DNA of 64,000 nt from Combretum micranthum (taxonomy: Eukaryota > Streptophyta > Magnoliopsida > Myrtales > Combretaceae): NCBI GenBank assembly GCA_024138025.1, contig JAMXBD010001047.1, forward strand, positions 62,001-126,000, in the 5' to 3' direction. Each line of letters begins with the position of its first letter. The first letter of the stretch is position 1. Below the pieces are notes generated by a model. That model had not been told where the DNA came from, ran no database searches, and was given only the letters and a program-made list of their open reading frames with translations. Both the position numbers and the translations under genes were made by a program. Positions 50,071 through 61,790 of this stretch are shown piece after piece.

Positions 50071-50560
50071 TTTAGGTCACTGAGACGGGGAAGCTATTGC
50101 AACTCACACTAGTCATTGAGTTCAAACTCTACTTTGATTCACATAATCTCAGTACGGTCTCACCTCTGGCACCTCTTAAGAGATGCATTTCATCAGATAG
50201 TAATTACATGGGAAGTATGAATAATAATATGTCCTTCAACATTCAATTTTCCATGTCTAAACTCTTCAACTTCATTTCACAAAGGACAAAAATTCCGAGA
50301 TATGAGCTTTCAGGTTAATAATAGGCAATCCTTATTTGTTAGTGCACAAGATACTTCTCAAGATAACTTTTTTAGGGAAGCCTAATTTGAAAATGAGTTA
50401 TCGACTTTTAAGATTGTCAAACTTGCTTTTACCATGTACGTTTCTTTAAAATCCAATCTGCTATATTACAAATTGGAGCTCATGGGACACACCAAGTGCG
50501 ATATTTACGTTATGGTTCCCATTTTTTGGATGAAATTCCAGAGGAATATGGATGTGCTAT
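50071..50560 (+). pseudogene. Inverted relic copy of TRM-gene exons 4-5
   Basis: On the plus strand 'KLYFDSHNLSTVSPLAPL' and 'RCISSDSNYMGS' match the exon 4 product of the minus-strand TRM-type gene ('KIYFDSHNPSPVSTLAPV', 'SCISSDSTDSNTME'), and the DNA matches as well. An intron-sized stretch (about 50217-50312) ending in TTTCAGGTTA follows. Then comes a stretch like exon 5 (AGGCAATCCTTA, GCACAAGA). Weaker similarity may run to about 50560. Retention of the intron points to a DNA duplication, not a retrocopy. The reading frame is not maintained beyond exon 4. Confidence 0.7.
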
Positions 50561-51402
50561 CTTCTGAAGCATTAAGATAAATAGGCACTTACTTCCTGTA
50601 GTGCGGATGAGAATTTCCGCAAATCCGTTCAATTTTTTTAATGCGTAAAGCAAAATAACCTCATGGAGTTTGGACAGGTTAAGAAAATTTCCTTAATAAG
50701 ACTTGCCAGGATAAATTCATTTGCCAATAACAAGGTTCTGAAATATTTGTTTGGGTGGTAAATTATGTTGATATTGGTTTTACTTAAAAAGATAAGAGGC
50801 ATCCAAATTTCAGAAAAACGTTAAAATCTTGATGCAAATAATAGTAATTGTCTAACCTGAAATTGTGCCACTGCTACAAATGACTGTAATCCTCTGTAGT
50901 TCATAGATAGACCCAAGTCAAGCCATAAGAAGATCAAACGGTTTCATAAATCTGTTGTACAAAATGTCGACAAACTACCTCTACATGAATTCAATCCCAT
51001 GGCAAAACAAGAACATGAAGTGCAACGGAATGCATATAATGATCTTGGTACAAGCTTGCAAGATCATAGTTATTTGATCAAGTTCAAGAATGAACTCTTT
51101 TCTCAATCAACAGCAAAACAAACTTGATTGATTCACCTTAGTGTTTTAGCCTCTGATGACACGGGGGACAAAGGAAAGAAACTTGTATCAGAAAAAGGAG
51201 CTTAAAACACCAATTCCTCACAATCAATCCAACACCAAACATAGCTCGGTTGCAGTACTGGCTTTCCCTTTGTGCAAAAACTTCAATGAAGCACAGCAGA
51301 AATGCACACTGGTATTTGCAAACATATAAATTCACTACAAACACAAAGAATGAAGGCATTTGTTCCCAAGGAAAAATAGCCTTATATGATGAGAAATTAC
51401 AC
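50561..51402. other. Gene-free stretch downstream of the TRM-type gene
   Basis: No recognisable gene. It would hold the 3' untranslated region and terminator of the minus-strand TRM-type gene. The minus-strand frame at 51138-51359 shows no domain. Confidence 0.4.
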
Positions 51403-54400
51403 TCACAAAATGTCTGCTAATGCTTCATCAACTAAACCAGCAAGTATTTCTGCCTCGATTTCCACTCCTAATTCAAATCCATCAGCTCCAAAATCTAGCC
51501 ACTTTCCATATTCGCTACTCATGTCTTGTCCACAAGGTCATCAACCATACAATCCCCCATGCCTTTCCAACCCAAAATCTCTTTGTACACATCTTCAGCT
51601 AACCTTTCCTTCCTTCTTACCATAGCTAAACCCTTGGTCCATGTTCTGCAACCCCCACCAATGTATTTCCTGCATCTTAATTCCAAGCATTCTCTTGTGC
51701 AATCAAACAATAACTTGCGCTGGAGTGATTCTCCACCATCATATTCTGCTACTCCTTTTCGAGTTTCCAACTGATCAAAGAGATGGGGGGTTATGATCTC
51801 ACGCACTCGTCCCAAACTATAGTCCTTGAACATCAGCTCCACATTTGATAGTATCTCCTTCACATACTCTAGTTCCCCTTCAGATGTCATTGAAAGATCT
51901 GTAGGGTTAAACTGTTTGCACTAATGCATCCTGAGGTTGCTGAATCTGTTAAGTCCAGATCCATTGCTGACTAGACTTCCCAGAATTGTTCATCTCAAGA
52001 ATTTCTTGTGCTTGGACTGATAAAGATTGCCTATAACCTGAAAATGCATGTTTTAGTATTTTATCTTGAGGATAAACAAATGAAATTAAAAGCAACAGAT
52101 ACAGAAAGTTGAATCATGAAGAATATCAATCTACCTTCCATAGTGTTGCTATCTGTGCTATCCGATGATATGCAGCTCTCTATTGATTGAACAGGTGCAA
52201 GAGTTGAAACCGGACTAGGATTATGTGAATCAAAGTAGATTTTAGCATCTAATGATTGCTATTGCTTCCCTCTACCTCAATACCCTGAAAAAGACAACGT
52301 ATGAGCACTGACCAATTTCAGAAAAAAGGTACTTGTGTAATTTTGACTCAAGCAAATGAACATGCTGGATCGAACATAGAATTTGATAATGTGCTAAAAG
52401 AGAGAGAGATAAGTAAAAGGATTATTTTAGGGGAAAAAAAAAAAGAAAAAGGCTGAAAGAAACTTCAAGTACCTGATGATGATCCTGCTTCAATCTGATC
52501 GAAGGAGGATCGGGGGTGAAAAGGTCTGTTTCATATTGAGCACATAATCTATCTTTCGGCAGCACATTCTCCTTGTACTTGTCATGCGTCATTGATGCAG
52601 AACTCTCAAAATTCAAAGGCTGTACTAAATCCTGTGAGGTTGATGTGCAACTAGAGGTAGAGGCAGGATCACTGTGAGAAGATGCACTATCAAGAGCAAA
52701 TTCCCGTAGCTTTTGTTCTAAAAGAAGACTCAGAGCATCTCCTCCTATAAAATTATATTGCAGAGAAGAGGATTTCACAGTATCCAAGCTAGACAATGAT
52801 CTTTTGCCATAGTAATCTGAGCATAGACGATTGTCTGGTGTTGCATGGGCAGAAGTCTCGCCATCGGACATTTGTCGTGTCAATGGTGCCATGAAAGTAA
52901 ACGAAACAACATCCATGCCTTTCTTTCTACTGCTCTCACCCCAGCTATAATTTTTCTCAAGGATTGCATTTGGTTGTTGCACTGGCTTTTTATTTTTTTC
53001 ACTTGAGCCACCACTCACTGCCCAATTTTTCTCAAACTGAAAATCGCTATCCATTGACCGTTTTTTCCTCAGGGACCTCTTCATATTGGACCTCAATGCT
53101 TCACTATCATTATCAATGGCGTCTAATTTCCTTGTAGTCTTGGAATTTCCAACTGATTTTACAGTTTTTTCTCTTACTGATGAAGAATCAGAGGAGAGTT
53201 TTCGACCTTGCAAGCTGGAACCCAAGTTCTTTGGTGCTAACTTCTGTTTATCCAGCAAGCAGTTTTGCTTCTGATTATTTTGTCTCAGTACACCAGAAGA
53301 ATTACTGCTCAAAGGTTTCTTTTGCGAACTCCTCTGTGCATGCAATTGACTTCTGAAATGTAGGCTTGACTTATTTTCGCTCACTTCCTGCTGACTAACA
53401 GAACTTCTTCCACTGGATGAAGACAAACCTTCTCTTCTCTGAACATTGACTTTAGCTTGTACCGCAAGGGAAATGGACTTTCCTTTGTTTTTAACACCAG
53501 AACTTTCTGGCACGGTGGAAGATGAAGCTCTGGATGATGAAGCATCCATTCCATTCCAACTTTTGTCTATTCGTTGTCCTTTCAAATATCTACTGGCACT
53601 ATACTCGACTGTCCTTCGAGAAGTTTCCAAAGGCCTAACAGCTTTCTGATCAATGTCCATTTTCTCTCTGATATCTTGGCCTCTTCTGTCTTCTATAGAT
53701 GATCCAAACACCGGCAATCTCTGTGTAGCCTCCACTCTCTCTTTAAGATCTCGAACTTTCAAATGCACCGAAGGAGACCCAACTACCAACGAAGTTTTAG
53801 CCTTAAGAGGGACAGCAGGCCCTGGTTCAATAATTCTTGCTGCTGCTTCCATTATATGAGCAGCATTCTTGCTTGGAATAAACCCAGGACTCTTGATAGG
53901 AGATAAGAGCTTATGGTGAGTTATTGGAATCGATTTAGCTGATTTAGGAGGCAAAATTTCAGTCTGGAACTTTTCAATTGGCCTATGTACTGTTGTTCTT
54001 TGGGATTTTGGTTCCACATGATCTTTCATAAGGACATCGACGTCATTGAGCAGATCCACAGAATGCATCTTTCGATGCTCATGGTTTCTCTGCTGGTAAT
54101 GATCACTATGAATAGACAATCCATCAAAAAAAGGAGAAGAAAAGGGTTCTGAAGAATTGGTAGTCGGCATTGTATCCAAGCCCATAAGCCTGGCTACTAC
54201 ATTGGGTGCCCTGCTTCCATATCCATCATCATCTGTAACCGATGAAGAGCAACTATAGTCACTGTGTCCTTTCACACTTGAGGCAAATCCAATTTCATCC
54301 TCTTCCATCTGTGCTCAGAATTAAGCAGAGACATCATAAATTAGATCAGCTCAAAACATTGAATTACACAACATTGTATAGTGAATGTGAAAACTATAGC

Positions 54401-54735
54401 ACTATCCTCACCATATAGATATGAGTCTTAGGCAGATTCCCATCATGCTTCTTTACTTGTTTGCTCCGCTCTAAATATATAAACATAATAACATAAAAGG
54501 ATGATGATGATAAGAGTCATGTAATTCATTGATGGCACACTCCATGGATGTTTTAATGCTTCGATTCAAAAGAAAAACATGAATGCAACTACAAGGACAA
54601 CTTTGATTACAGATTACCTTGTGACTCGGACTTGCTTGAAAATAACTTCTTCCGAGATTTTGCTTTCCAATCAAACAGCTGAAAGAAACCGCCAACGTAC
54701 CCTCCAGGTCTTGAGCCATCTTTCTCAACTCCCAT
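51403..54735 (-). CDS. TRM/LONGIFOLIA-type protein (VARLMGL motif, DUF4378), 3' end shifted
   Basis: Five minus-strand exons: 54735-54618, 54470-54412, 54308-52473, 52284-52135 and 52037-51403. Exons 1-3 join cleanly to 671 residues. They hold an N-terminal 'GGFFQLFDWKAKSRKKLFSSKS', VARLMGLD at 97-104, 'LLSPIKSPGFIP' and 'GGDALSLLLEQKLREF'. Exon 5 encodes DUF4378 ('ELMFKDYSLGRVREII', 'RECLELRCRKYIGGG', 'MVRRKERLAEDVYKEI'). TRM (TON1-recruiting) proteins organise cortical microtubules and affect cell shape; which member this is cannot be told. Exons 4-5 stay open only if one base is added at each of four places: about 52248, 51963, 51880-51925 and 51533. As written, a stop falls in exon 4 unless the AG at 52259-52260 is the acceptor, and exon 5 has further stops. 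The last shift would replace about 38 C-terminal residues, where the TON1-binding motif is expected. With four bases added the product is 933 residues. Either consensus errors or early decay. Confidence 0.85.
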
Positions 54736-56710
54736 TTTCTTTATGCACGGAAGAACCTTTATTCACAACTTATGGGAACCAGAAAAAGCATGATCTACAA
54801 TACAAACAACGTCCATAAATAAAGTACGCAACAAAGAAGCAAACATAGCTTGGCAGTTATGTCAGATATCCAATCGAACGAGGCAGTGTTTTTCTCTGAT
54901 TTCTTAATCCATCACATTCAACCTTACCCCAACATCAGAACAAAACTAATTGTATATTGCAATCTTCAATGGTCAATGTCATCATCAAATTAGTCAATCA
55001 CAACCTCTGCCCTATTTCTACATCAATAAAACTGCTAGTCCCATGTGTTCAAATAGCAATCAACCACGTAGCCATACTCAACGCCTTTATAAGATACCAG
55101 TGACATAAAACTACATCTTATACCTACTTGAACATACAATTAGAATCCATCACACGTACGCTGATCAAGTACTCACATTTTCACATGATCATAAGGATAA
55201 AACAAAATGCAACATTTCCCATTACTGGGGGAAAAAAAAAAAAAAAAACCAGATACCCAATTGATCCTCGAACAACAAGCAATCATCACATTCCAAATAG
55301 ACCCACAAAAAAAAAAAAAAATCAAAACCCTAATCCCTTAAAAACGGTCTAAAAATTAATATACACAAAACTTACATTAAAAGGGGGCCTAATCTCCCGT
55401 AAATTTTCAATCTTTCTTCATAAATGCAGCTAAAGTTTGGAACTTTATAACACAAAAGAAAATGAAAACAGAACAAAAGTTTCTAGTATTAATTTGTAGT
55501 TGTCTGGTGTTCAAAGGGAAAAGCAGTCAACAGCAGAGCATACTATGTGAAGAGAGAGAAAGAGAGAACTAAAGACTAAAGAGTGAAGCATTAAATGGGA
55601 AAACAGAGCGAAATAAAGTCCAAAGAAGAAATTAAAAATTTAAATGAATTTGAAAAAAATGGGTTGAAAGAAAAAATTTAATAATTATAATAATTGCTAT
55701 GATTAAATAAAAAGACAGAAAAAGTTTGTAATCGTAACGGTCTCTTTTTCTAGGGAGGGGGCACAGAATTCAAATTTCAAATATGGATGGTTGGATGGAT
55801 GCATGGATGGCGTGTGTTGTATTGTATTTGGCTATGGTCATGGAGGGTGTCCGGTAGGTGTGATTTGTCCACGTGTCTGCTCAAGATACCTCTGATCTAT
55901 TAACGTTAACGCTTTCATCATGCTATAATTTACTGGGATAAAACAATGTCTACTAATATTATAAAAAAATTATATAAATATAAATTATATAAAAATAATT
56001 ACATAAATACCGATATAAAATCATATATTAAATAGATATTTCATAAATTTATACATGAAATGCTTTTTAAAGATGTTGTTATACCAAAAGTCATACAATA
56101 TTTAATCTTATCTTCAAAAAGTGTTCACATTTTTTAAAGATGAATCATATCTTGAAAGATCGATCCATTTATTTTGTATATGAATCGCATCTTTAACCAA
56201 TGATTCATATTTATTTATAAATCATCTCTAAGATTCATTCACATACAAATTCACCAATTATCCATTAAATATTGATTCTATGTTTGCATTTTAATAATTA
56301 ATTTTATAATCAGTATTTTATTTTTTTAACTTTGATGTAATTAATGTTTGAATAATTTTTATTTAAAGAACCAATAATCACATAATTTTCTCAATTTGTT
56401 GACCATCCTGTTGTCCAAATTGAAATTTAAGTATGTGCGTGTTGGTTCTCATATAAATAATCAAGGTTGTTGAGTATCATATACACTTAAAATCGAGTGT
56501 GTTAATATTTCTTGAATAATCACTGGCTTTTTTCTTTCAATTTCATTGCGCATAACACGTGGACGAATCCGTGTTTTTCGGGGGAATTACTTAAGAATTC
56601 GTCACCATTCGCGACTTTATTGTAAATTTTTCCATCCAAATGTGCTATTTGCGTCAATATATTCTGTTTCATCCAAATATGATGGTCTAAATGTACCATT
56701 TTCGTGCCAA
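54736..56710. other. 5' flank and leader of the TRM-type gene, gene-free
   Basis: Probable leader and promoter of the minus-strand gene: A-runs at 55233-55249 and 55307-55321, a GAGAGA tract at 55551-55567 (CT-rich on the sense strand). Further out AT-rich DNA without genes; ORFs at 55128-55352 and 56520-56741 have no domains. Confidence 0.4.
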
Positions 56711-57257
56711 TTATGATTGTAAATAAGTCAAGTCTATACACGAATCATTTGAGTTCGACTTGATGATAACTAGGATTCAATTCAATTGCAATCGAATCAA
56801 GTTCGAATTCGAGTTACTTAAGTAACTATCGAATTGAGTTTAAGTTTTAAAATATTTTATTCGAGTATCTTACGAACCTAATCAAGTTTTTTAGACTTTT
56901 TATATTAAAAAAAAAAAAAACTACAATGCTTGTGCTTTCCATTTTGAAAGCATATATTCATTCCTCACTTTTTTTTTCTTTTTTTTTTTTTCGAAGGCCT
57001 CCAGTTATTATGTTTCAAAATAAAGTCCACTAAACCTTCCATTCTATTCTCAAATGTCAACTTACTTTTCAATCAAATTTGTTTTTTAAGAATAATCGAG
57101 CCTAACTTAAATGAGCTCGAGATCATCAAGTATTAATTCAAGTTGAATTCAAGATTAAAAATTAAAACTTGATCGAGTTTAAGTTTTAAGTTTTTTCATT
57201 TGAGTTGAGTTCAAAATTGAAGTATATCATTTCAACTCTACTCGTTTACAATCCTAA
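56711..57257. mobile_element. Relic hAT-like MITE
   Basis: The left edge ATGATTGTAAATAAGTCAAG and the right edge (opposite strand) AGGATTGTAAACGAGTAGAG are inverted with mismatches. The interior is rich in CGAATTCGAG/AACTCGA motifs, like the relic at 3432-3747. No target duplication found. Confidence 0.4.
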
Positions 57258-57580
57258 TCTATATGTGGTACTTGTAGCAATTACCAACTTTTATTTAAAT
57301 ATATTACTTTCATCCATATGTATTATGGCGACTTTACCAATAAGATCTCGTGTTTCTAGTGTCTAGAAAATAAAATAAAATATTAATTATAAGAATTAAG
57401 AAAAATAAAATAAAAAAATATTTGTATTTGTGATCTTTTATAAAGAGGTAATATGTTTTTCTTATATGATTATTTGTTGATTTTAATTAAGGATGATCAA
57501 CATTTAATTGGATCATTAGTATTATTATGTATATATAATTAACTAATATAATACAAATAAAACAAAAAATATAGAAAAAT
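57258..57580. other. AT-rich spacer
   Basis: No gene or element recognised. Confidence 0.4.
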
Positions 57581-58651
57581 TGTAGAAATCTAGTAACACC
57601 TAAGGAATATGAATTACACACTAATTTTTCTCTTCTCTAAGCCTAATATCTAATCCATGCATAACAGCAAGTAAACAACAATAATATAAAATGCAATAAT
57701 AAAAAATTGACGGATATAAGAGATAACACTAGATATAATGTATAGTTTAGTCACCCCTAGTCTCCACAGCCCATGCCTCGCTCAAAGAGGACTTCACATT
57801 TCATTCGACACAAAACAACCACAATACTCCACCGGAGCTGCAAAAAACACAAACACATTATTTGAATTGTGCCTTTACAACAAGCTTTTAAGCATACTAG
57901 GCATAACTTAAGATTCCACTAACACACACTCTCTAAACAATTGAGTAATGCTTTACAAAAAATAGAAGATTATGAATCTATAGCACTTAACGCTCTCACT
58001 TTACAAATTACACAAATAGTGTTTACAAGGATTTGTATGCAATTAAATAGCTCATCTAACTTCTCTCAATTGCTAAACAATTTGTATTTATAGCCTATTG
58101 AAGTTTTTTATCTGATGGGTTCAAAACTCTAAAAATTCTCTGGATATTAAATGCTCTAACGATTCTTTTTTTCTAACACGGCATCTAAATGCTACCTGCA
58201 AAATAGAGTAAAAGATCATTTGGCGTCTTGACATTAAACCACTGGAACATGATCAAAAAATTTTTTATCAATCTATGTCTAGATGCCATATTCTAGCGTC
58301 TCAAAACCATCTTCAACATTGTTTCATATTTTGGGCATAACTTTCTCATTCAGGCTTTGATTGAGGTGATTCAAGATGTTATGGAAAGCTTAGAGAGAGC
58401 CTTACAACTTTTTCTCTCCTTTTTTTTTTTTTTTTGAAGCTTTAAGAAATTCTAAAGAAAACCAAGCTTAAAGCAAGTTTGTATCAAACTGAAACAACAA
58501 GCATAAACAAAATCCAAGAAAAATAAGTCCAAACATATTCAAATCAAATCGAGGACTTGTTTTACTAATTAAATGTAACTAAACATGATTAATTTGTTAA
58601 TTGTGCATTTTATTTCCTCATCAAAATATATATTAAACATACAATTCAACA
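57581..58651 (-). mobile_element. Solo LTR, related copia family, with 5-bp target duplication
   Basis: 1071 bp, TG...CA bounded. On the minus strand it begins TGTTGAATTGTATGTTTAAT, close to the LTR start of the 14133-28535 element. AAAAT flanks both sides (57576-57580 and 58652-58656). A minus-strand TATAAATAC box lies at 58084-58092. The body has diverged strongly from the other LTRs, so it is a related subfamily rather than the same one. Confidence 0.8.
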
Positions 58652-59142
58652 AAAATAAAAAAGAAGACGCAATGGTGCTTAAAGTTATTTAAAAGAGAGA
58701 AAGAGAGAGAGAACTACTAATGATAATTTTCAAACACCTAAACTATTTTTGCAAAGAAGGAATGAATTAGGAGAGAAGAAAAGTAGAGAGAAATGAAAAG
58801 AAATGGAAAGACCTAATACCTAATTAGTACTTTTTTGTTAAGATTAAAGGAAAATGGAATGAATAAGTATGGAAGGAGTACTTTTCAAAGCATTGTTTAA
58901 AAGTGTCTTAAATTATCTAATTACCATATTGTCCCAAAAAAATGTGACAAGAATTTAAAAAGTAATGTTACAATTACAATTTCAACAACTCTCTTTCTCT
59001 CTCTCTGCTATATAAATCACTTTAATTTGTAATGACAAAAAAGTGTGGACCTACGGAAAAAGTAGATTATATCTTAGGAAAACTTTCTATCCTAAATCTA
59101 TTCCCTCCCATATTTCTTCCTTAGCAAACAAAGGAAAGTTTC
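58652..59142. other. Gene-free spacer
   Basis: Purine-rich GAGAGA tract at about 58696-58711 and a GAAAAG-rich stretch near 58790-58810, similar in texture to the MITE in AMSH3 intron 5, but no edges were found. Confidence 0.35.
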
Positions 59143-60075
59143 TAGGGTTATGCAAAAAACTACCAAAGAACAAACCACATGACGAAACCAAACCAAACCT
59201 ATTCAATTATGGTACGATTCAGCCAATGACATTCGAGTCACGATTTGATTCATTATTTCGAACCAAACCATACCACTATATATATAATTTTACTTATCTT
59301 GCATACTCCAAAGTCCAAATAAACACGTATGTCTATGCCTTGCATACTCCAAAGTCCAAATAAACACGTATGTCTATGCCTCTCGTTAAATCCCACTACA
59401 TTTTCCTTTTACAACTCTTATTTTATTTTGTTTTTTCAACAGCCGATCCTTCTCTTTCTTTTCCATTTCCTTTACCTTTACCTCATAATTGTAAGTGACT
59501 TTATATTTTAGTTCCTTTGTGAAAAATTATTACTTTACAAGTCTAGCTTTTCTATAATCTTAATATCTAAATCTTAATTTATATGTTTGTAAGTAAAAAA
59601 GAAGCACTACTCCCTAATCTCTATTCATTCGACAAGTAAATCTAATAGCCTTTTGAGAATTATCTAGATTAAGGAAAAGGATGTTGATGAAAGTAGCCCT
59701 GGAAGATCATGGGCTTTGTTTCCCTTTTCCCACAATAGTTTTTGAATACATGAAATAATAATGTATTGAAGGATGTTTGTCAATGAAGTAAGATATTGCA
59801 AAACATGTTTTCATCATATAGTAACCAAACTCCACTAACTAGTCGCAATTCATTGTTTTAGCAGATCCAAGAATGCTAGCTATTTGAAATTAAGATTATG
59901 TGACTGTCAAAATTGATCCTCTAAAAACAACTTGTGACTAATCTTAACCATTTGAACCATATATTGAATTGAACCAAAATGTTTTTTTTTTTTTTTATGT
60001 TAAAAGAACTACAAACTAAACCATATAATTCATTAGAAAAGTGAAATTAACCGAACCATACCACTTCTAACCTTA
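59143..60075. mobile_element. Relic hAT-like element
   Basis: The left edge TAGGGTTATGCAAAAAAC and the right edge (opposite strand) TAAGGTTAGAAGTGGTATGG are loosely inverted. Both sub-ends carry ACCAAACCA/ACCGAACCA motifs typical of hAT subterminal regions. No target duplication found. The open frame at 59043-59363 is not a recognisable gene. Confidence 0.4.
59299..59380 (+). repeat. 41-bp perfect tandem duplication
   Basis: 59299-59339 is repeated without change at 59340-59380. Confidence 0.93.
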
Positions 60076-61199
60076 GTAGTAAAGGCAAAAGTAGTTATCA
60101 ACATGCCTATTCTTTCTGTTGGGTGGCAACCCATTATAAAATGGGTCATGCTATTTATCCATGTAATAGGTGTTTCATGCTATGTGTTAAACACAAAAGG
60201 TAATTAGATATTCCTTTTTCTTTTATTTTAAAATGTTTCCTATTTTATTTTCTTTTTTTTTTTTATAATCGTATATGCATTATTCTCTTAAGTTATTTAA
60301 TATTATCATAAACTAGTATAAACTAAAAAATTAGCATGTATCACCTATTTACCATCAACATCAAATTAAAATATAGAGACCATCTACCTATTAAAAATTA
60401 AAATATAAGTACATCTTTGCAATAATTCAAAAACACATATTACTTTCTTGGTAATTCCTCAAAATATATAAAATCCTAAATCTTCTATTTATATATTTAG
60501 ACATAAATCATTTATTTATTTATTAAGACACGAACACTTTCTATTGGTACACTTAAGTCATGCATGTTTTATGAAACACCAAATTAGTACAACTATTAAC
60601 CTATCGATCTAAGAGGTAGATGGCTAAGATTCATGCGGTTAAGTAGTATAAACAATAATTTCCAAACAAGTTTGACATATATTCTATTATCTTTCTCTCA
60701 AAGTTGCAAGTAAATAGTGATTGGAAAAGAAAATCAGAAAAGTTGGTGTAGCAAATGTTATTAATTTTTTGACCCAATTAGACCTCACACATATCCCTTT
60801 CTTCTTCTTCTTCTTCCTCTTCCTCCTCCTCCTCTTGTTCTCATATATTAAGTTATCTTTTTAAAAATCCTATAGTCTATACTATTTTTTAGGGGATTGG
60901 TCTTGCATGCTATTAAATGACTCAAATTTGTACCCAACCATGATCAAACCTATAAAATACCTTTTATATTAATTTATATAATCAATTTAATGGCTAGATG
61001 ATGGACTGGATGGCTTTGTAGAAGTTCCCTATCTTTATTTACAAACTCTCTATAATATTAACAACCTAGAGAAATCTACCTATTAAAGGCCTCTATACTT
61101 TATTAAAATTCCCCTCTTAAAGACGAAGCAAAGCAGTCCAAGCAATACCTCGAGATTTAGTCTCCATTTCTATAAAGTATCCTAAAGCTAAAAGATAGG
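60076..61199. other. Gene-free spacer with a (TTC)n/(TCC)n tract
   Basis: A TTC/TCC triplet run at about 60801-60834; otherwise AT-rich without genes. Confidence 0.4.
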
Positions 61200-61790
61200 G
61201 ACCATTTCTCCCTTCATGTCCTTACTGCTTTCTTCACATGAAGAAGACCAAGACCCTGTTTCTTTTGTCATGCCATGTATCTACGAATTTCCTCAGCAAT
61301 CTCTCGATCATTTTCACCTAGCTCCTCCAAAGACTTCATCCTGATAGGAGTCCCCCACCTTGTCTAAAACTGACAATCTTCCTCATACTCAACAACAATG
61401 AATTTCTGTTTCCAGTTTTTTATAAATGAGTTGAGATCATTGAACATTTTATGCTCATAAGCTTAGACGGACTTATCCATCCTTTGTTATCTTTAATGAT
61501 GAATAAGTAGCTGATTAAATGTGAGGGTGGTCTCTTTAGCAAACTTTGACATAATGTTTCCAAGCAAATCAATGGTAACCACCACATGGGTATAAAAGTG
61601 ACCAGGGGATGCACGGAAGTGGTTCATGCACTCCTTTTCAAAATCTTATAAAGGTACCCTTAAACTAAATTCCAAATACTTTAGTTAGACATAGAATTAA
61701 GACATGGTGACAATAGAAGCCCTATCCTTAGGTCTAAGTTGGCAAATACGATATTCAAGGGAAATCTTACAAAAAAGGGTTCTTCATTAT
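61200..61790 (-). pseudogene. Decayed gypsy-type transposase/gag N-terminal fragment
   Basis: Minus-strand frames with several stops read 'HFRASPGHFYTHVVVTI' and further on 'SFIKNWKQKFIVVEYEED'. The spacing resembles the conserved N-terminal region (Transposase_28 type) of plant gypsy-like polyproteins, in which 'HF/HYRVSPSQ...' and 'WK.KFFFV' occur. Recognised by pattern only. No LTR or pol domain is visible nearby. Confidence 0.4.

Noticed and set aside
51526..51774. Plus-strand frames at 51386-51774
   Set aside because: Shadows of the DUF4378-coding minus strand of the TRM-type gene.
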